Positions 43,997 through 53,028 of a DNA stretch of 64,000 bases are shown in pieces. The position numbers were made by a program, and so were the translations under genes. The notes beneath the pieces were generated by a model. The model had not been told where the DNA came from and made no database searches. It worked only from the letters and a program-made list of their open reading frames with translations. Origin of the DNA: Dehalococcoidia bacterium (GTDB lineage Bacteria > Chloroflexota > Dehalococcoidia > Lucifugimonadales > Australimonadaceae); contig JAKUPZ010000002.1 of NCBI GenBank assembly GCA_022449765.1, positions 103,447 through 167,446 on the forward strand, given 5' to 3'. Position 1 is the first letter of the stretch; each line of letters opens with the position of its first letter.

Positions 43997-45127
43997 TTAA
44001 AATGCGTCCGACATTGTTTCTACAACAAAATCATACAACGAATCGGGGTTATAACCAGCATTTTCTAAGTGGCGTCTTGTCATCCTATTTACGAAGGATG
44101 AAGCTGCTTGCATGATCAACATCCCTCTTCCATTTAATGTTTTACGACCTGATAAGCGCGCTTGTCTCAACAAGACTGTCTCACTGGGAGAGTAGATCGC
44201 ATCTACAAAAGCAGCAGTTGATTTTGTAGATGAAATTGCTTCCATGGATTCATGGTTATTGGATGTAATTTCTGGATACGAAAGCGAAAACCACTTTTGC
44301 CAAAAAAGAGTGGAGTCCCCTGGGTCAGGTACTTCTGGAGGGTTGGCGGGAGCCAAGGATGAAAATGGTTCTAGTGATGTAAGAAAATTATCAGGTAAAC
44401 TCCTGATTCCGGACTGACCTACGGTAGACGCATTCACTATCAAATCTACGTCATGCACATTCTGCCCTATCATGTTTTGCCCGATTGCTACAATTCTAGT
44501 TCCATTTTCGGCCGTCAAGTTTACTTCTGAAACCAGATCCTCTACGCGTTGTAGCGATCGATTTGTCATAAGTAAAGCCCCGCCCTTGATGTTTTTTGCA
44601 ATTGCGAATGCTGCTGCTCTGCCAGCACCGCCAGCTCCGAGCAGGAGTACATTTTTACCTTCAAGCGTAGGTATAAAAGGCTCTACTTCGCTAGGTAAAC
44701 GTAGCAGCATACTTGCAATCAATCCGTCAGCATCTGTGTTAAAGCCTGTCATTGTCATATCACTATTTAATGCAAACGTATTGACTGCACCAATTTGGCG
44801 AGCAGTCGAGTCGATAGAATCTAGCAAATCCATAATTGCAAGTTTGTAAGGAACGGTTACATTAGCACCCATAAAGCCGGGGTAATTTTTTAAAGCGTTT
44901 ATGAAATTACTCAGATTTTCTGGACGGACGTCAAAAGGAACGTATGCAGCATCGAAGTCGAGCCCATCGAATACTGCATTCCACATGCCTGGGCTACGCG
45001 AATATTTTGAAGGTGATTCTCCGATAGAACCAGCCAAAAGCTTTTTCGTCTTCGCTATTTCTGGTATCTGGTTCTCAACATAAAGTTGGATATCACTGAT
45101 AGTTGATTTCATGCTGACGTCTTTCAT
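43997..45127 (-). CDS. shikimate/quinate dehydrogenase family protein, enlarged
   Basis: 376 residues instead of the usual 270-290. The core is recognisable: KYSRSPGMWNAVFDGLDFDA, NVTVPYKLAIMDLLDSI with the catalytic Lys, RQIGAVNTFALN, GFNTDADGL with the catalytic Asp, LLLGAGGAGRAAAFAIAKNI and MTNRSLQRVEDL for NADP, and NGRGMLIMQAASSFVNR. About 50 residues are inserted near 245-300 (PANPPEVPDPGDSTLFWQKW). The His in the usual SPxxHN is Trp. In the middle of a catabolic set it may act as quinate or shikimate dehydrogenase in degradation rather than in aromatic amino acid synthesis. Divergent, 40 bases from the next gene. Confidence 0.83.
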   Translation of the reverse strand: MKDVSMKSTISDIQLYVENQIPEIAKTKKLLAGSIGESPSKYSRSPGMWNAVFDGLDFDAAYVPFDVRPENLSNFINALKNYPGFMGANVTVPYKLAIMDLLDSIDSTARQIGAVNTFALNSDMTMTGFNTDADGLIASMLLRLPSEVEPFIPTLEGKNVLLLGAGGAGRAAAFAIAKNIKGGALLMTNRSLQRVEDLVSEVNLTAENGTRIVAIGQNMIGQNVHDVDLIVNASTVGQSGIRSLPDNFLTSLEPFSSLAPANPPEVPDPGDSTLFWQKWFSLSYPEITSNNHESMEAISSTKSTAAFVDAIYSPSETVLLRQARLSGRKTLNGRGMLIMQAASSFVNRMTRRHLENAGYNPDSLYDFVVETMSDAF

Positions 45128-45167
45128 TTTGTAGAATACGGCTAGCTTCCATACTTAAGGTTACAAG

Positions 45168-46061
45168 ATGACAAATAAACTAATCGACATTGAGCTTATT
45201 ACTTTTGCCCCAAGTGCGACAGTTGCCATTGCCCAGAATTACGGATTCTTCAAAGAAGAAGGGCTTAATGTACTGGAAACACGCACCCCAAGTTCATCTG
45301 TTCAGATGAAAGGCTTAATTGACGAGACGTATCAATTTGCTTCAACTGCATTCGACAATGTTTTGGCTTGGTCAAAAAGAGACGGTGCTGAGATTTTGGC
45401 TATTGCAAAAGCAAGTTCGATGGTTACCTTGCCAATGTACGTGACGCAGGAGATATCCAATTGGATCGATATTAAAGGCAAAGTACTAGCAGTTGACGCG
45501 GTAGATACTGCATATGCACTTGTTTTACGAAGGATCCTGCAAGCACATGACCTGATCTTAGACCGAGACTATAGTTTCTTCCCGGCTGGTTCGACAGGAT
45601 TCCGATTCGATTCAATGTATTCGGGCAAAACTTGCGGTGCTATTTTGAACCCTCCTTGGAATAAAAAAGCGGAAGAATGCGGCATGAAATTACTTGCTGA
45701 TCATAATCAAGTTCTTCCGGAGTACCCAGGCGGGACCTACGCTGTTAGCAAAGATTGGGCAACCAAAAATAGGCAGGTAGTAATCGCTTTTCTTCGAAGT
45801 ATGCTACGCGCTACTGATCTGATTTATTCTGAATCGGATCATGTGCGATTAACAGAAGTCATTTCACAAGGTTTAGGTATTTCTGCAAGTGAGGCGAGCG
45901 GTATTTTTAGTCGAGTACCCTCGCGATTGCAATTAATCGGAGAAGAATTACAAATTCCATTAACGTTAAGAACTGATTTTGGGTTTCATCTCCCGAATGG
46001 TACAAATGTCGATAATTACTTGGATCGATCTTTTTTGTCTGAGGCCATTACGCCTAAGTAG
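45168..46061 (+). CDS. NMT1/THI5-like periplasmic-binding-fold protein without signal peptide
   Basis: 297 residues that start straight with ELITFAPSATVAIAQNYGFF, followed by GYDINVL-like KEEGLNVLETRTPSS and later MYSGKTCGAILNPPWNKKA, the pattern of NMT1 or SsuA-type substrate-binding proteins. No signal peptide or lipobox is seen, and no ABC permease or ATPase gene is adjacent, so it may work in the cytoplasm or be exported by other means. It does not have the cysteine cluster of yeast THI5, so pyrimidine synthesis is not supported. AAGG precedes the ATG. Confidence 0.78.
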   Translation: MTNKLIDIELITFAPSATVAIAQNYGFFKEEGLNVLETRTPSSSVQMKGLIDETYQFASTAFDNVLAWSKRDGAEILAIAKASSMVTLPMYVTQEISNWIDIKGKVLAVDAVDTAYALVLRRILQAHDLILDRDYSFFPAGSTGFRFDSMYSGKTCGAILNPPWNKKAEECGMKLLADHNQVLPEYPGGTYAVSKDWATKNRQVVIAFLRSMLRATDLIYSESDHVRLTEVISQGLGISASEASGIFSRVPSRLQLIGEELQIPLTLRTDFGFHLPNGTNVDNYLDRSFLSEAITPK

Positions 46062-46147
46062 GCTTTTAATGTAAAAAAGATTCGTTGACCGCTAGATTAC
46101 GCATAAATACACTGGCTTTAGTGTGGAAGAGCATGCGAAAAATCTAA

Positions 46148-47128
46148 ATGACTAGTACTCAAATTACACTCCCTGAATTTTCTTCAGCCTTTGATTATAT
46201 TGAACCTATGACCCCGGTTGTGTCTGAAGAATTGAATAGTAACTCTGATTTAATTTATGAGATTCAATGGGAAGGGCTTAGAGTAGTTTCTGTATGCTCA
46301 AATGGATCGATTGCACTTCATACCAGAGGTGCGCAAGATGTCACCATTGCTTTTCCTGAAATCACCTTATCATTGCAGAGTGCGATAGAAGCTCATGACA
46401 TAATCGTCGATGGAGAGATTGTAGCTTTAGATGAAAACGACCTTCCTCAGCGCCATGCTGTGATGGAGCGATGGCTAACATCATCTCATCATCCTAACTT
46501 TTTCAGATATGAAATTTCCGACATTCTTTATTTGGACGGCAAATGGTTACTTGATATGCCTTTATATAAGCGGAAGAAGCTTTTGCATAAAGTGATCAAG
46601 CCTGTGAAGCACGTTCATATATGTAGGTATTCTGAAAATGACGGATCAGATATTTATGGTTTTTCTCAGGAACTTGGCCTGCATGGGATCTTAGTTAAAG
46701 ATAAATTTAGTGCATATGAACCGGGGAAGAGATCCCCAAGTTGGATTTCATTAAAGTATGCGCGTACAGCAAATCTTGTCATTGGTGGTTACACATTTGG
46801 AGGCACCGTTCTTCCTTTTGGGACCTTACTAGTCGGAGCATTTGATCAAGGTGAATTTCGTTATTTAGGTAACATCGGCGGCGGTTTTGGTAAATGTGAC
46901 GTCTATATGCTTTATCAGCTAATTTCAAGGCTACATACTGATGAATGCCCATTTATTAATGAGCCTAATTTAGAGAGTTTTTTCTATTGGTGCGATCCAG
47001 TTTTAGCTGTTGAAATTGAATTTGGAGAACTTTCGCCTTCAGGCGAAATCAGGTTTCCGTTATTCAATTCACTTCGTCCAGATATTGACTCTAAAGAATG
47101 CGATTTACCGCTTCAGTTGAGTGCATAG
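46148..47128 (+). CDS. ATP-dependent DNA-ligase-like protein with altered nucleophile
   Basis: 326 residues similar to the ligase domain of LigD: motif I in the family reads KWDGxR, motif III resembles FRYEISDILYLDG, motif IV is LGLHGILVKDKFSAYEPG and motif V is SPSWISLKYA. An OB-fold region follows (ANLVIGGYTFGG, FRYLGNIGGGFG). Motif I here is EIQWEGLRV, so the lysine that is adenylated is a glutamine (Gln40, codon CAA at 46265-46267). It is thus probably inactive as a ligase unless another residue takes over. No Ku gene or primase domain is present. Converges on the alpha/beta hydrolase with 16 bases of overlap. Confidence 0.85.
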   Translation: MTSTQITLPEFSSAFDYIEPMTPVVSEELNSNSDLIYEIQWEGLRVVSVCSNGSIALHTRGAQDVTIAFPEITLSLQSAIEAHDIIVDGEIVALDENDLPQRHAVMERWLTSSHHPNFFRYEISDILYLDGKWLLDMPLYKRKKLLHKVIKPVKHVHICRYSENDGSDIYGFSQELGLHGILVKDKFSAYEPGKRSPSWISLKYARTANLVIGGYTFGGTVLPFGTLLVGAFDQGEFRYLGNIGGGFGKCDVYMLYQLISRLHTDECPFINEPNLESFFYWCDPVLAVEIEFGELSPSGEIRFPLFNSLRPDIDSKECDLPLQLSA

Positions 47129-47769
47129 CTTTCTAGCCATTTAACAAACGCAATTGCCCCTTGTGACCATAATTGCTCCTTGGTTTCCGTAGCTGCTTTT
47201 CCTGGAGAGAATCCGTGATCTGCATTTTCTAATGAGTGAAACGAAGCTTGAGTTAATGAAGATAGCGTTTTGGTAACTAGATCAGCATTTGCAAAATTGT
47301 CACGGGTACCGGTGCAGAAAAATATTGGAAGATTTATTTGAGTTAAATGTTCATTTTGCGCTAATGCTGGTCTTCCTGGTGCATGGAAGGGGTATGCGAA
47401 AAGTGCAAGGGCATCTATTTCTTCGTCTTCTGACGCTACATAAGAGGCTACCTTCCCTCCTAGGGAACGACCACCAATAATTGTTTTTAGTTGGTATTGG
47501 CGCGACCATCGAATTATGCTTCGCCACGTCTCCTTTAGCACCTTAGCGGAATCAGGGCTGCGTTTGTCAGCTTCTTGGTAAGGGAATTGAAAGCGAATTG
47601 AAGAAATACCTTGCAGGGTAAGAAATTGGGAAAGGAAAGCGCCGAACGGATCATGTACGTTTGAAGAAGACCCGGGTGCATATAGGAATAGTGAGTCACT
47701 TGAACCAACAATGGATGCTAGTGCTGTAACTCCATCAATTTTTACGCTTATTGCAGAGGATTTTTCCAT
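47113..47769 (-). CDS. alpha/beta hydrolase, KANL3/Tex30-like
   Basis: 218 residues. The start LFLYAPGSSSNVHDPFGAFL and the nucleophile elbow IGGRSLGGKVASYVAS (Ser in GxSxG) are typical of the KANL3/Tex30 and dienelactone-hydrolase-like group. FCTGTRDNFANADLV carries the Asp and ENADHGFSPG the catalytic His. It precedes no other gene in its transcript but follows the CMD-like gene by three bases, so it is co-transcribed. Substrate unknown; could be a lactone or ester. Confidence 0.84.
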   Translation of the reverse strand: MEKSSAISVKIDGVTALASIVGSSDSLFLYAPGSSSNVHDPFGAFLSQFLTLQGISSIRFQFPYQEADKRSPDSAKVLKETWRSIIRWSRQYQLKTIIGGRSLGGKVASYVASEDEEIDALALFAYPFHAPGRPALAQNEHLTQINLPIFFCTGTRDNFANADLVTKTLSSLTQASFHSLENADHGFSPGKAATETKEQLWSQGAIAFVKWLESYALN

Positions 47770-47772
47770 AAA

Positions 47773-48330
47773 TTAATACTCCGCATTACTCAATAAGGCT
47801 GGATTCCCCTCTTCAGGCATCACTTCTGCTGCATTTAAGGCACAAGCAAGCATTGAATAATAGCCTGCAGTAGCCGTTAAATCAGTCACTGATTTTATGC
47901 CTAACTTTTCTTTAGCCTTTAGAAAAACCTCATCGGGTATTCGTGAATTCCTCAAAAGATTACTCACATAATTAAAGACAAGAGCCTCATCTTCAAGTAA
48001 TCCTTCTGGGGCTTTATTCTCTCGTATTGCTTCTATTGCTTCAGCACGAACACCTTCGCTTTCAGCTATTGGCTGGTGTGCAGTCCACTCGTATTGGCAA
48101 TTCCAAGTACGCGCTACAGTCAAAATTGCAATTTCACGCATTTCTGGGCTCAATGTTGTTTCAAATCTGATGTATGTACCAACGTGCGCAATACGTTCGG
48201 CGACATCAGGGCTATTTAGTAATACTAGAAATGGACCACTTACGTTGCCTCGACTACCTGCGACATAGTCAAAGTGAGGTAAATCTTCCTTAGGTAGGCT
48301 TTCTCGTGTAACTTTGGGTAATCGAGACAT
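47773..48330 (-). CDS. carboxymuconolactone-decarboxylase-like protein
   Basis: 185 residues of the AhpD/CMD family. The region LSPEMREIAILTVARTWNCQ, then YEWTAHQPIAESEGV contains the Cys and His typical of this group; the second Cys of AhpD is absent, so it is not a simple peroxidase. Members act in beta-ketoadipate pathways or have redox roles. Located in the catabolic region with a hydrolase directly downstream, it fits an aromatic ring degradation pathway, but the reaction is not established. Confidence 0.8.
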   Translation of the reverse strand: MSRLPKVTRESLPKEDLPHFDYVAGSRGNVSGPFLVLLNSPDVAERIAHVGTYIRFETTLSPEMREIAILTVARTWNCQYEWTAHQPIAESEGVRAEAIEAIRENKAPEGLLEDEALVFNYVSNLLRNSRIPDEVFLKAKEKLGIKSVTDLTATAGYYSMLACALNAAEVMPEEGNPALLSNAEY

Positions 48331-48438
48331 CTCAATCTCCTATTTTTTAGAATATGATGCTGGAGTCGGTATTTTTTCGTATATTTGCATGCGCATTATA
48401 GGCGGAAGAATAATTTTATTTCCTAATGGGGGTGAATT

Positions 48439-50037
48439 TTGCCCAAAATGACTGCTGGACAAGCCTTGATTCAATCACTTTACCGTGAAGGAATCCGAGT
48501 AATTTTTGGAGTGCCTGGTGTGCAGATGTATCACGCCACGGACCCAATTATTGACCAACCTGGGATGAAATTTATTTCTGTGAGGCATGAGCAGGCTACT
48601 GCGTATATGGCTGATGGTTTTTCTCGTGCAGGTGGCGGTATTGGTACTGCGCTTGTTGTCCCAGGTCCTGGATTGCTCAACGCATCAGCAGCCATAGGGA
48701 CTGCATATGCAGCATCCTCACCTATTTTAGTGATATCTGGTCAAATCCAGAAAGACTTGATAGGAGTTGATAGGGGGATATTGCATGAAGTAAATGACCA
48801 GATGGATACGATTCGCCCTATAACTAAAGCTGCATACCGAATTATGGAGGCGGATGAAGTTCCAATTGTCGTTCATGAAGCTTTTAAGCAGCTCAGGACT
48901 GGTAGGCCTAGGCCTGTAGAAATTGAAATACCTCCTGAAACATTGGCAGAGATTGCGGATATTGATTTGCTGGAGCCGGGCAATTACAAGCGTTTACCCG
49001 CAGATCTAGCAGATATTCAATTAGCAGCCGATGAAATTGCAGATTCTAGTAACCCATTGATTTGGGCTGGCGGTGGAGTATTTTCATCTCAGGCTTCCGA
49101 GGGATTGCTCAAACTTGCAGAATATCTCCAATCGCCTGTAATGACTACACATGAAGGCAAGGGGGCGATTCCAGACTCGCATTATTTAAGCATAGGGACT
49201 TTGAAGTCACGCTCTGATAATTGGCGCCCTATGCTCAATGAATACGATCTAATTCTAGCGGTCGGGACGAGATTTGCGACTGCGGACTTAAATGAAAATC
49301 AAAGAGTAATTCAAATTGATATCGACCCAGATGAATTAGGAAGGAACCATAGCAATACTCTCCGAGTTCAAGGAGATGCTCGAGGTTCCCTTAAGTTACT
49401 AGTTGAAGTGCTCGAAAAGCGTATGCCTCCAAGAGAGAATCGCAGGAAAGATCTAGAAGCAATACGGGCTGAAAGGTTTGGCCCTGAGCTCCGGATTGAG
49501 CCTTTAGATTCTTATATGAAAGCTATAAGGGAAGCAATTCCTCAGGATGGTATTTTAGTTGCAGGGATGACACAAATGGGCTACTACAGCCGACTTTTTT
49601 ATTCTGTTGAAGAACCTAGTACTTACCTCAATTCTTCTTATTTTGGAAATCTAGGATTCGCATGGCCTACAGCTCTAGGTGCAAAAGTGGCGCAACCAGA
49701 TAAGGCAGTTGTGTGTATTTCAGGAGACGGAGGCTTTTTGTTTAATTCTCAAGAATTAGCAACTGCTGTCCAATACGGAATTAACGCTGTGGTTGTTGTA
49801 TTCAACGACAATGCTTTTGGAAACGTCATGCGAGATCAGGAACAGCGTTTTAATGGACGAGTTGTTGGGGCAAGATTGCATAATCCTGACTTTGTGAAAT
49901 TAGCAAAAGCATATGGGGCAATCGGGGTAAAGGCTGAAACTCCAGAGCAATTAAAAATTGCGATAGAAAATGGATTAGATGCAGATTTGCCTACTTTGAT
50001 AGAGGTTCCCATGGGCCCGGTAGAATCGCCCCTTTAA
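48439..50037 (+). CDS. thiamine-diphosphate-dependent enzyme, acetolactate-synthase-like
   Basis: 532 residues of the AHAS/POX/benzoylformate-decarboxylase family. The N-terminal domain has VRHEQATAYMADGFSRA with the activating Glu, the central domain NPLIWAGGGVF, and the C-terminal domain GDGGFLFNSQELATA with NDNAFGNV for Mg-TPP. The first codon is TTG at 48439 with GGGGGTG just ahead; ATG at 48448 is an alternative. There is no adjacent small regulatory subunit, so it is not a normal IlvB. Likely decarboxylates a 2-keto acid, or uses a CoA substrate as oxalyl-CoA decarboxylase does. Uses thiamine, whose genes are at 38 kb. Confidence 0.88.
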   Translation: MPKMTAGQALIQSLYREGIRVIFGVPGVQMYHATDPIIDQPGMKFISVRHEQATAYMADGFSRAGGGIGTALVVPGPGLLNASAAIGTAYAASSPILVISGQIQKDLIGVDRGILHEVNDQMDTIRPITKAAYRIMEADEVPIVVHEAFKQLRTGRPRPVEIEIPPETLAEIADIDLLEPGNYKRLPADLADIQLAADEIADSSNPLIWAGGGVFSSQASEGLLKLAEYLQSPVMTTHEGKGAIPDSHYLSIGTLKSRSDNWRPMLNEYDLILAVGTRFATADLNENQRVIQIDIDPDELGRNHSNTLRVQGDARGSLKLLVEVLEKRMPPRENRRKDLEAIRAERFGPELRIEPLDSYMKAIREAIPQDGILVAGMTQMGYYSRLFYSVEEPSTYLNSSYFGNLGFAWPTALGAKVAQPDKAVVCISGDGGFLFNSQELATAVQYGINAVVVVFNDNAFGNVMRDQEQRFNGRVVGARLHNPDFVKLAKAYGAIGVKAETPEQLKIAIENGLDADLPTLIEVPMGPVESPL

Positions 50038-51137
50038 CTACGCATTTCTATAATGGCTCTACCTATAATTTCTCCCTTAGCGAGAGCTTCATACGCCTCA
50101 TTTACTTGATCTAAGGAATACCTTCTAGTGATGGGAGAGCTTGTGTCCAATTCTCCTCGTTGCACTAAGTTGATTACTTCTGGCATATCACTTCGCGCGC
50201 GTGCTCCATAGGAACCAACTACAGTGACACCTCTTCGTACGAATCTTGTGATTTCTAACGGAACTTCAACTCCCGCAGCGGCAATTCCGATTAATACGAC
50301 TTTGCCCCCATCACGAACTGAATTGAAGGCTTGCTTCACAGTAATAGGAGATCCTAAAGCCTCAATCGCAACATCAACACCTTTTCCTTCGGTCAATTCT
50401 TTAATTTTTTCGGTTACGTCTTCTTCTAAGCTGTTAATCGTGTGCGTTGCCCCGAATTGCAAAGAGCTTTCTAGTTTTTCTGGCTTTATATCTACAGCGA
50501 TCACCTGGGACGCTCCAAATGCCCTAGCCATTTGCAATACTTGCGTTCCGACACCACCAATAGCGAAAACAGCGACTCGTTGACCAGGTCGAATATCAGC
50601 CTGATTACGGACGGCTCCGTAAGCAGTGAATATGGAGCAGCCTATGATTGCTGCGTCATCTAAAGGGATGGTTGATGGTAATTTGAATACAGATGTGTCT
50701 GGTGTGACAGCATATTCTGCTAGCCCACCCATGCTGTACATTGCTATCGGGGTTCCACTGCTTCGATAGAGTCGAGTGCTCCCATCATACAGTTGTCCTT
50801 TTAGGCGATTAAAGGAAAAAAATGTTTCACATAGGTCCTCACGGCCACGGATGCAGTAGTTACAGTAACCACAGGGCATGATGAACGAGCAGGCTACTTG
50901 GTCACCTGGAGAGACGTTGGAAACATTTGCTCCAACAGCATCAACGATGCCTGAAACTTCATGGCCTAATACACCAGGGGTAGGGAAGGCCACTTCACCT
51001 TTGAGCACATGAAGATCGGTGTGACATACGCCACAAGCTTCTACTTTGATACGAACCTCATGCTCGAGAGGCTCTGGAGTGACTAAGTCCTCAATATTCA
51101 TGGGCTTCCCTGGTTCAGAAAAAACTGCTGCTCGCAT
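50034..51137 (-). CDS. zinc-dependent alcohol dehydrogenase
   Basis: 367 residues of the medium-chain family. The catalytic zinc site is CGVCHTDLHVLKGEVAFPT with GHEVSGIVDAVG; the structural zinc site has CGYCNYCIRGREDLC with four Cys; the cofactor loop is VAVFAIGGVGTQVLQMARAF, with IAVDIKPEKLE giving NAD preference. The C-terminus ends GEIIGRAIIEMRS. Converges on the TPP-enzyme gene with four bases of overlap. Might oxidise an alcohol or reduce an aldehyde in the catabolic route. Confidence 0.93.
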   Translation of the reverse strand: MRAAVFSEPGKPMNIEDLVTPEPLEHEVRIKVEACGVCHTDLHVLKGEVAFPTPGVLGHEVSGIVDAVGANVSNVSPGDQVACSFIMPCGYCNYCIRGREDLCETFFSFNRLKGQLYDGSTRLYRSSGTPIAMYSMGGLAEYAVTPDTSVFKLPSTIPLDDAAIIGCSIFTAYGAVRNQADIRPGQRVAVFAIGGVGTQVLQMARAFGASQVIAVDIKPEKLESSLQFGATHTINSLEEDVTEKIKELTEGKGVDVAIEALGSPITVKQAFNSVRDGGKVVLIGIAAAGVEVPLEITRFVRRGVTVVGSYGARARSDMPEVINLVQRGELDTSSPITRRYSLDQVNEAYEALAKGEIIGRAIIEMRS

Positions 51138-51164
51138 AACACCGCCTAAAAAGTAATTTGCCGT

Positions 51165-51192
51165 CGGACAACGTATTCGAATGGATTATAAT
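51165..51192 (+). promoter_or_regulatory. promoter candidate for the diiron-protein gene
   Basis: A perfect TATAAT (51187-51192) with CGGACA 16 bases ahead lies 20 bases before the ATG at 51212, giving a very short leader with GGAGGGG. The gap to the divergent alcohol dehydrogenase is 74 bases. It could drive the whole run 51.2-55.5 kb. Confidence 0.5.
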
Positions 51193-51211
51193 CCCAATTG
51201 AAGGAGGGGAT

Positions 51212-51982
51212 ATGGATAAGAAGATTTCTAGGGCGCATCAGAATGAATTGACTCGGTATGCAGCACGATTTTGGGCTGGTGAAGCTGAAATTGCGCAGAC
51301 GTTTTTTGCTGCGCGCAGAACTCCTGAAGAGCATCTGGTCTGGTTGCGCGTGCAGGCTTACAAGGAGCTTCAGCCGCGTAACGATGGGATAATCTTAAGG
51401 AATATTCAACAGTTAGCTAACAACTATCCCTCCCTTGAGAAAGGGGTAACTCGTTCAGACTTTCTCTATAATATTCAATTTTTGGAAGAAGAATTTCGCC
51501 ATTATGTCGTCTTTGCAGACATCATTGACTACATCACTGGCGGAAATTTAACTACCGAAGAACTTGCAACCTATGATACAGAAGGTGAACAGAAGCTTCG
51601 CCAGGTACGGCGAGAATGTTACGAAACACATGGCGAGCTTGGACGTTTTGCTTCATCTTTTTGTGAGGGAGGTGGGGCATCAATTTTTTATGAAGGCATG
51701 CAGATAAGTGGAGACCCTTTGAGCGATAAGATTGCTGCAGCCTGCAAAAATGTTTATGACGATGAAGTTGATCATGCTGCACATGGAGCTAGTGACTTGA
51801 ATACCGTAGCTCAGACAGAAACTGACTGGGCCTTGGCAAAAGAGATGGTTACAGCAATTTCAATGCAACGTTTGTATATGAGGAATGAGGAATTTAGTTT
51901 TCCAATTACATCGGAAAGAATAGAAGAAATAGCTCAAGGCGATATTGAATTGCCCGATAGGCTTGCTTCTCTATTAGTGTAA
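51212..51982 (+). CDS. ferritin-like diiron protein
   Basis: 256 residues, helical. Two ExxH motifs are seen, EFRH (Glu94-His97) and EVDH (Glu185-His188), and Glu52 and Glu161 are candidates for the remaining ligands; this is the pattern of the ferritin/ribonucleotide-reductase-like superfamily. No signal or membrane part. The start is the ATG at 51212, with AAGGAGGGG five bases ahead; a longer frame from 51158 exists. It is 16 bases before the luciferase-like gene, so both may act together. Not close to known R2lox or bacterioferritin by length and motif; may be an oxygenase or a small-molecule hydroxylase. Confidence 0.8.
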   Translation: MDKKISRAHQNELTRYAARFWAGEAEIAQTFFAARRTPEEHLVWLRVQAYKELQPRNDGIILRNIQQLANNYPSLEKGVTRSDFLYNIQFLEEEFRHYVVFADIIDYITGGNLTTEELATYDTEGEQKLRQVRRECYETHGELGRFASSFCEGGGASIFYEGMQISGDPLSDKIAAACKNVYDDEVDHAAHGASDLNTVAQTETDWALAKEMVTAISMQRLYMRNEEFSFPITSERIEEIAQGDIELPDRLASLLV

Positions 51983-51998
51983 TTATTTGAATTCGAAG

Positions 51999-53015
51999 AT
52001 GTCCCCTCGAGTAGGGCTGCATATGCCACTAGGTAATGGCTTTAGCCGCCAAGAAACATTGGACTTTGTGCTTCGCGCAGAGGAATTAGGGTACGAATCA
52101 ATTTGGTTTGGTGAATCTTGGGGATACGATGCGTTTACGACGCTTGCTTGGGTCGCTTCCCACGCAAAGAAAATTAGGTTAGGTACTCACATTTCTACGA
52201 TCTTCAGTAGAACTCCTGCAATGACAGCTCAAAGTGCTTTTTCACTGAATGAAATATCTGGAGGTCGACTCACTTTGGGAATTGGAACAAGTGGACCACT
52301 GGTGGTGGAACACTGGCATGGAGTTAAATGGGAAAGCCCTTTGGTTCGTACTCGGGAGTATGTAGAAATTATCAGGTTAGCTTTGAGCGGTCAGCGAGTT
52401 GATTACGACGGGAGCCTCTACCAACTTAAAGGATTCAAGCTTCGCGACCTTGTAGAGGAAGTAAAAATCCCAATCATGATTGCCTCGATTGGACCAAAAA
52501 ATATCGAATTGACTGGTGAAATTGCAGATGGCTGGCTGCCGATATTTCTTAAGCGAGATGCTATAGCCCAATGTAAAGAGTTGATTCGAAAAGGGGCTAC
52601 TATCGCGCCAAGAGATTTAGAGGACTTTGAAATTGCTCCTTCTGTGCTTGCAGCCGTTTCGGACGACGCATTAATAACTAGGAACATGGTTAAAGCCCAT
52701 ATAGCTTTTTATGTAGGTGGCATGGGCAGTTTTTATAAAAACATGATGAGTAAATTTGGATGGGGCTCTGAAGCCGAAGATATACGTGCTGCTTGGGATA
52801 TGCCAGATCGCAAAGGTAGAGTCATGGCAAGAGATTTAGTGACAGATGAAATGGTTGATCAAACAAGTGTTGCGGGCAGTCTCCAGCATGCCAAGAATCA
52901 GCTTATGAGCTTATTCGACGCGGGTGTTACGCTTCCAATACTTATGTTTCCATTTGGTTCTGATAAAAAAGTTATATCAGATACAATCGATATAGTTGCA
53001 CCGAAGAATATATAA
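51999..53015 (+). CDS. LLM-class F420-dependent oxidoreductase
   Basis: 338 residues of the bacterial luciferase-like family, probably using F420 because it resembles methylene-H4MPT reductase: PRVGLHMPLGNGFSRQE at the start, ESIWFGESWGYDAFTTLAW, RLGTHISTIFSRTPAMTAQ, GRLTLGIGTSGPLV and IMIASIGPKNIELTGEIAD. The start is ATG 51999; a TTG 12 bases earlier is possible. The window encodes cofE at 37 kb, so the cofactor can be made. It follows the diiron gene closely and precedes an amidohydrolase by 13 bases. FMN use cannot be excluded. Confidence 0.9.
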   Translation: MSPRVGLHMPLGNGFSRQETLDFVLRAEELGYESIWFGESWGYDAFTTLAWVASHAKKIRLGTHISTIFSRTPAMTAQSAFSLNEISGGRLTLGIGTSGPLVVEHWHGVKWESPLVRTREYVEIIRLALSGQRVDYDGSLYQLKGFKLRDLVEEVKIPIMIASIGPKNIELTGEIADGWLPIFLKRDAIAQCKELIRKGATIAPRDLEDFEIAPSVLAAVSDDALITRNMVKAHIAFYVGGMGSFYKNMMSKFGWGSEAEDIRAAWDMPDRKGRVMARDLVTDEMVDQTSVAGSLQHAKNQLMSLFDAGVTLPILMFPFGSDKKVISDTIDIVAPKNI

Positions 53016-53028
53016 GCGAGAGGCTATT

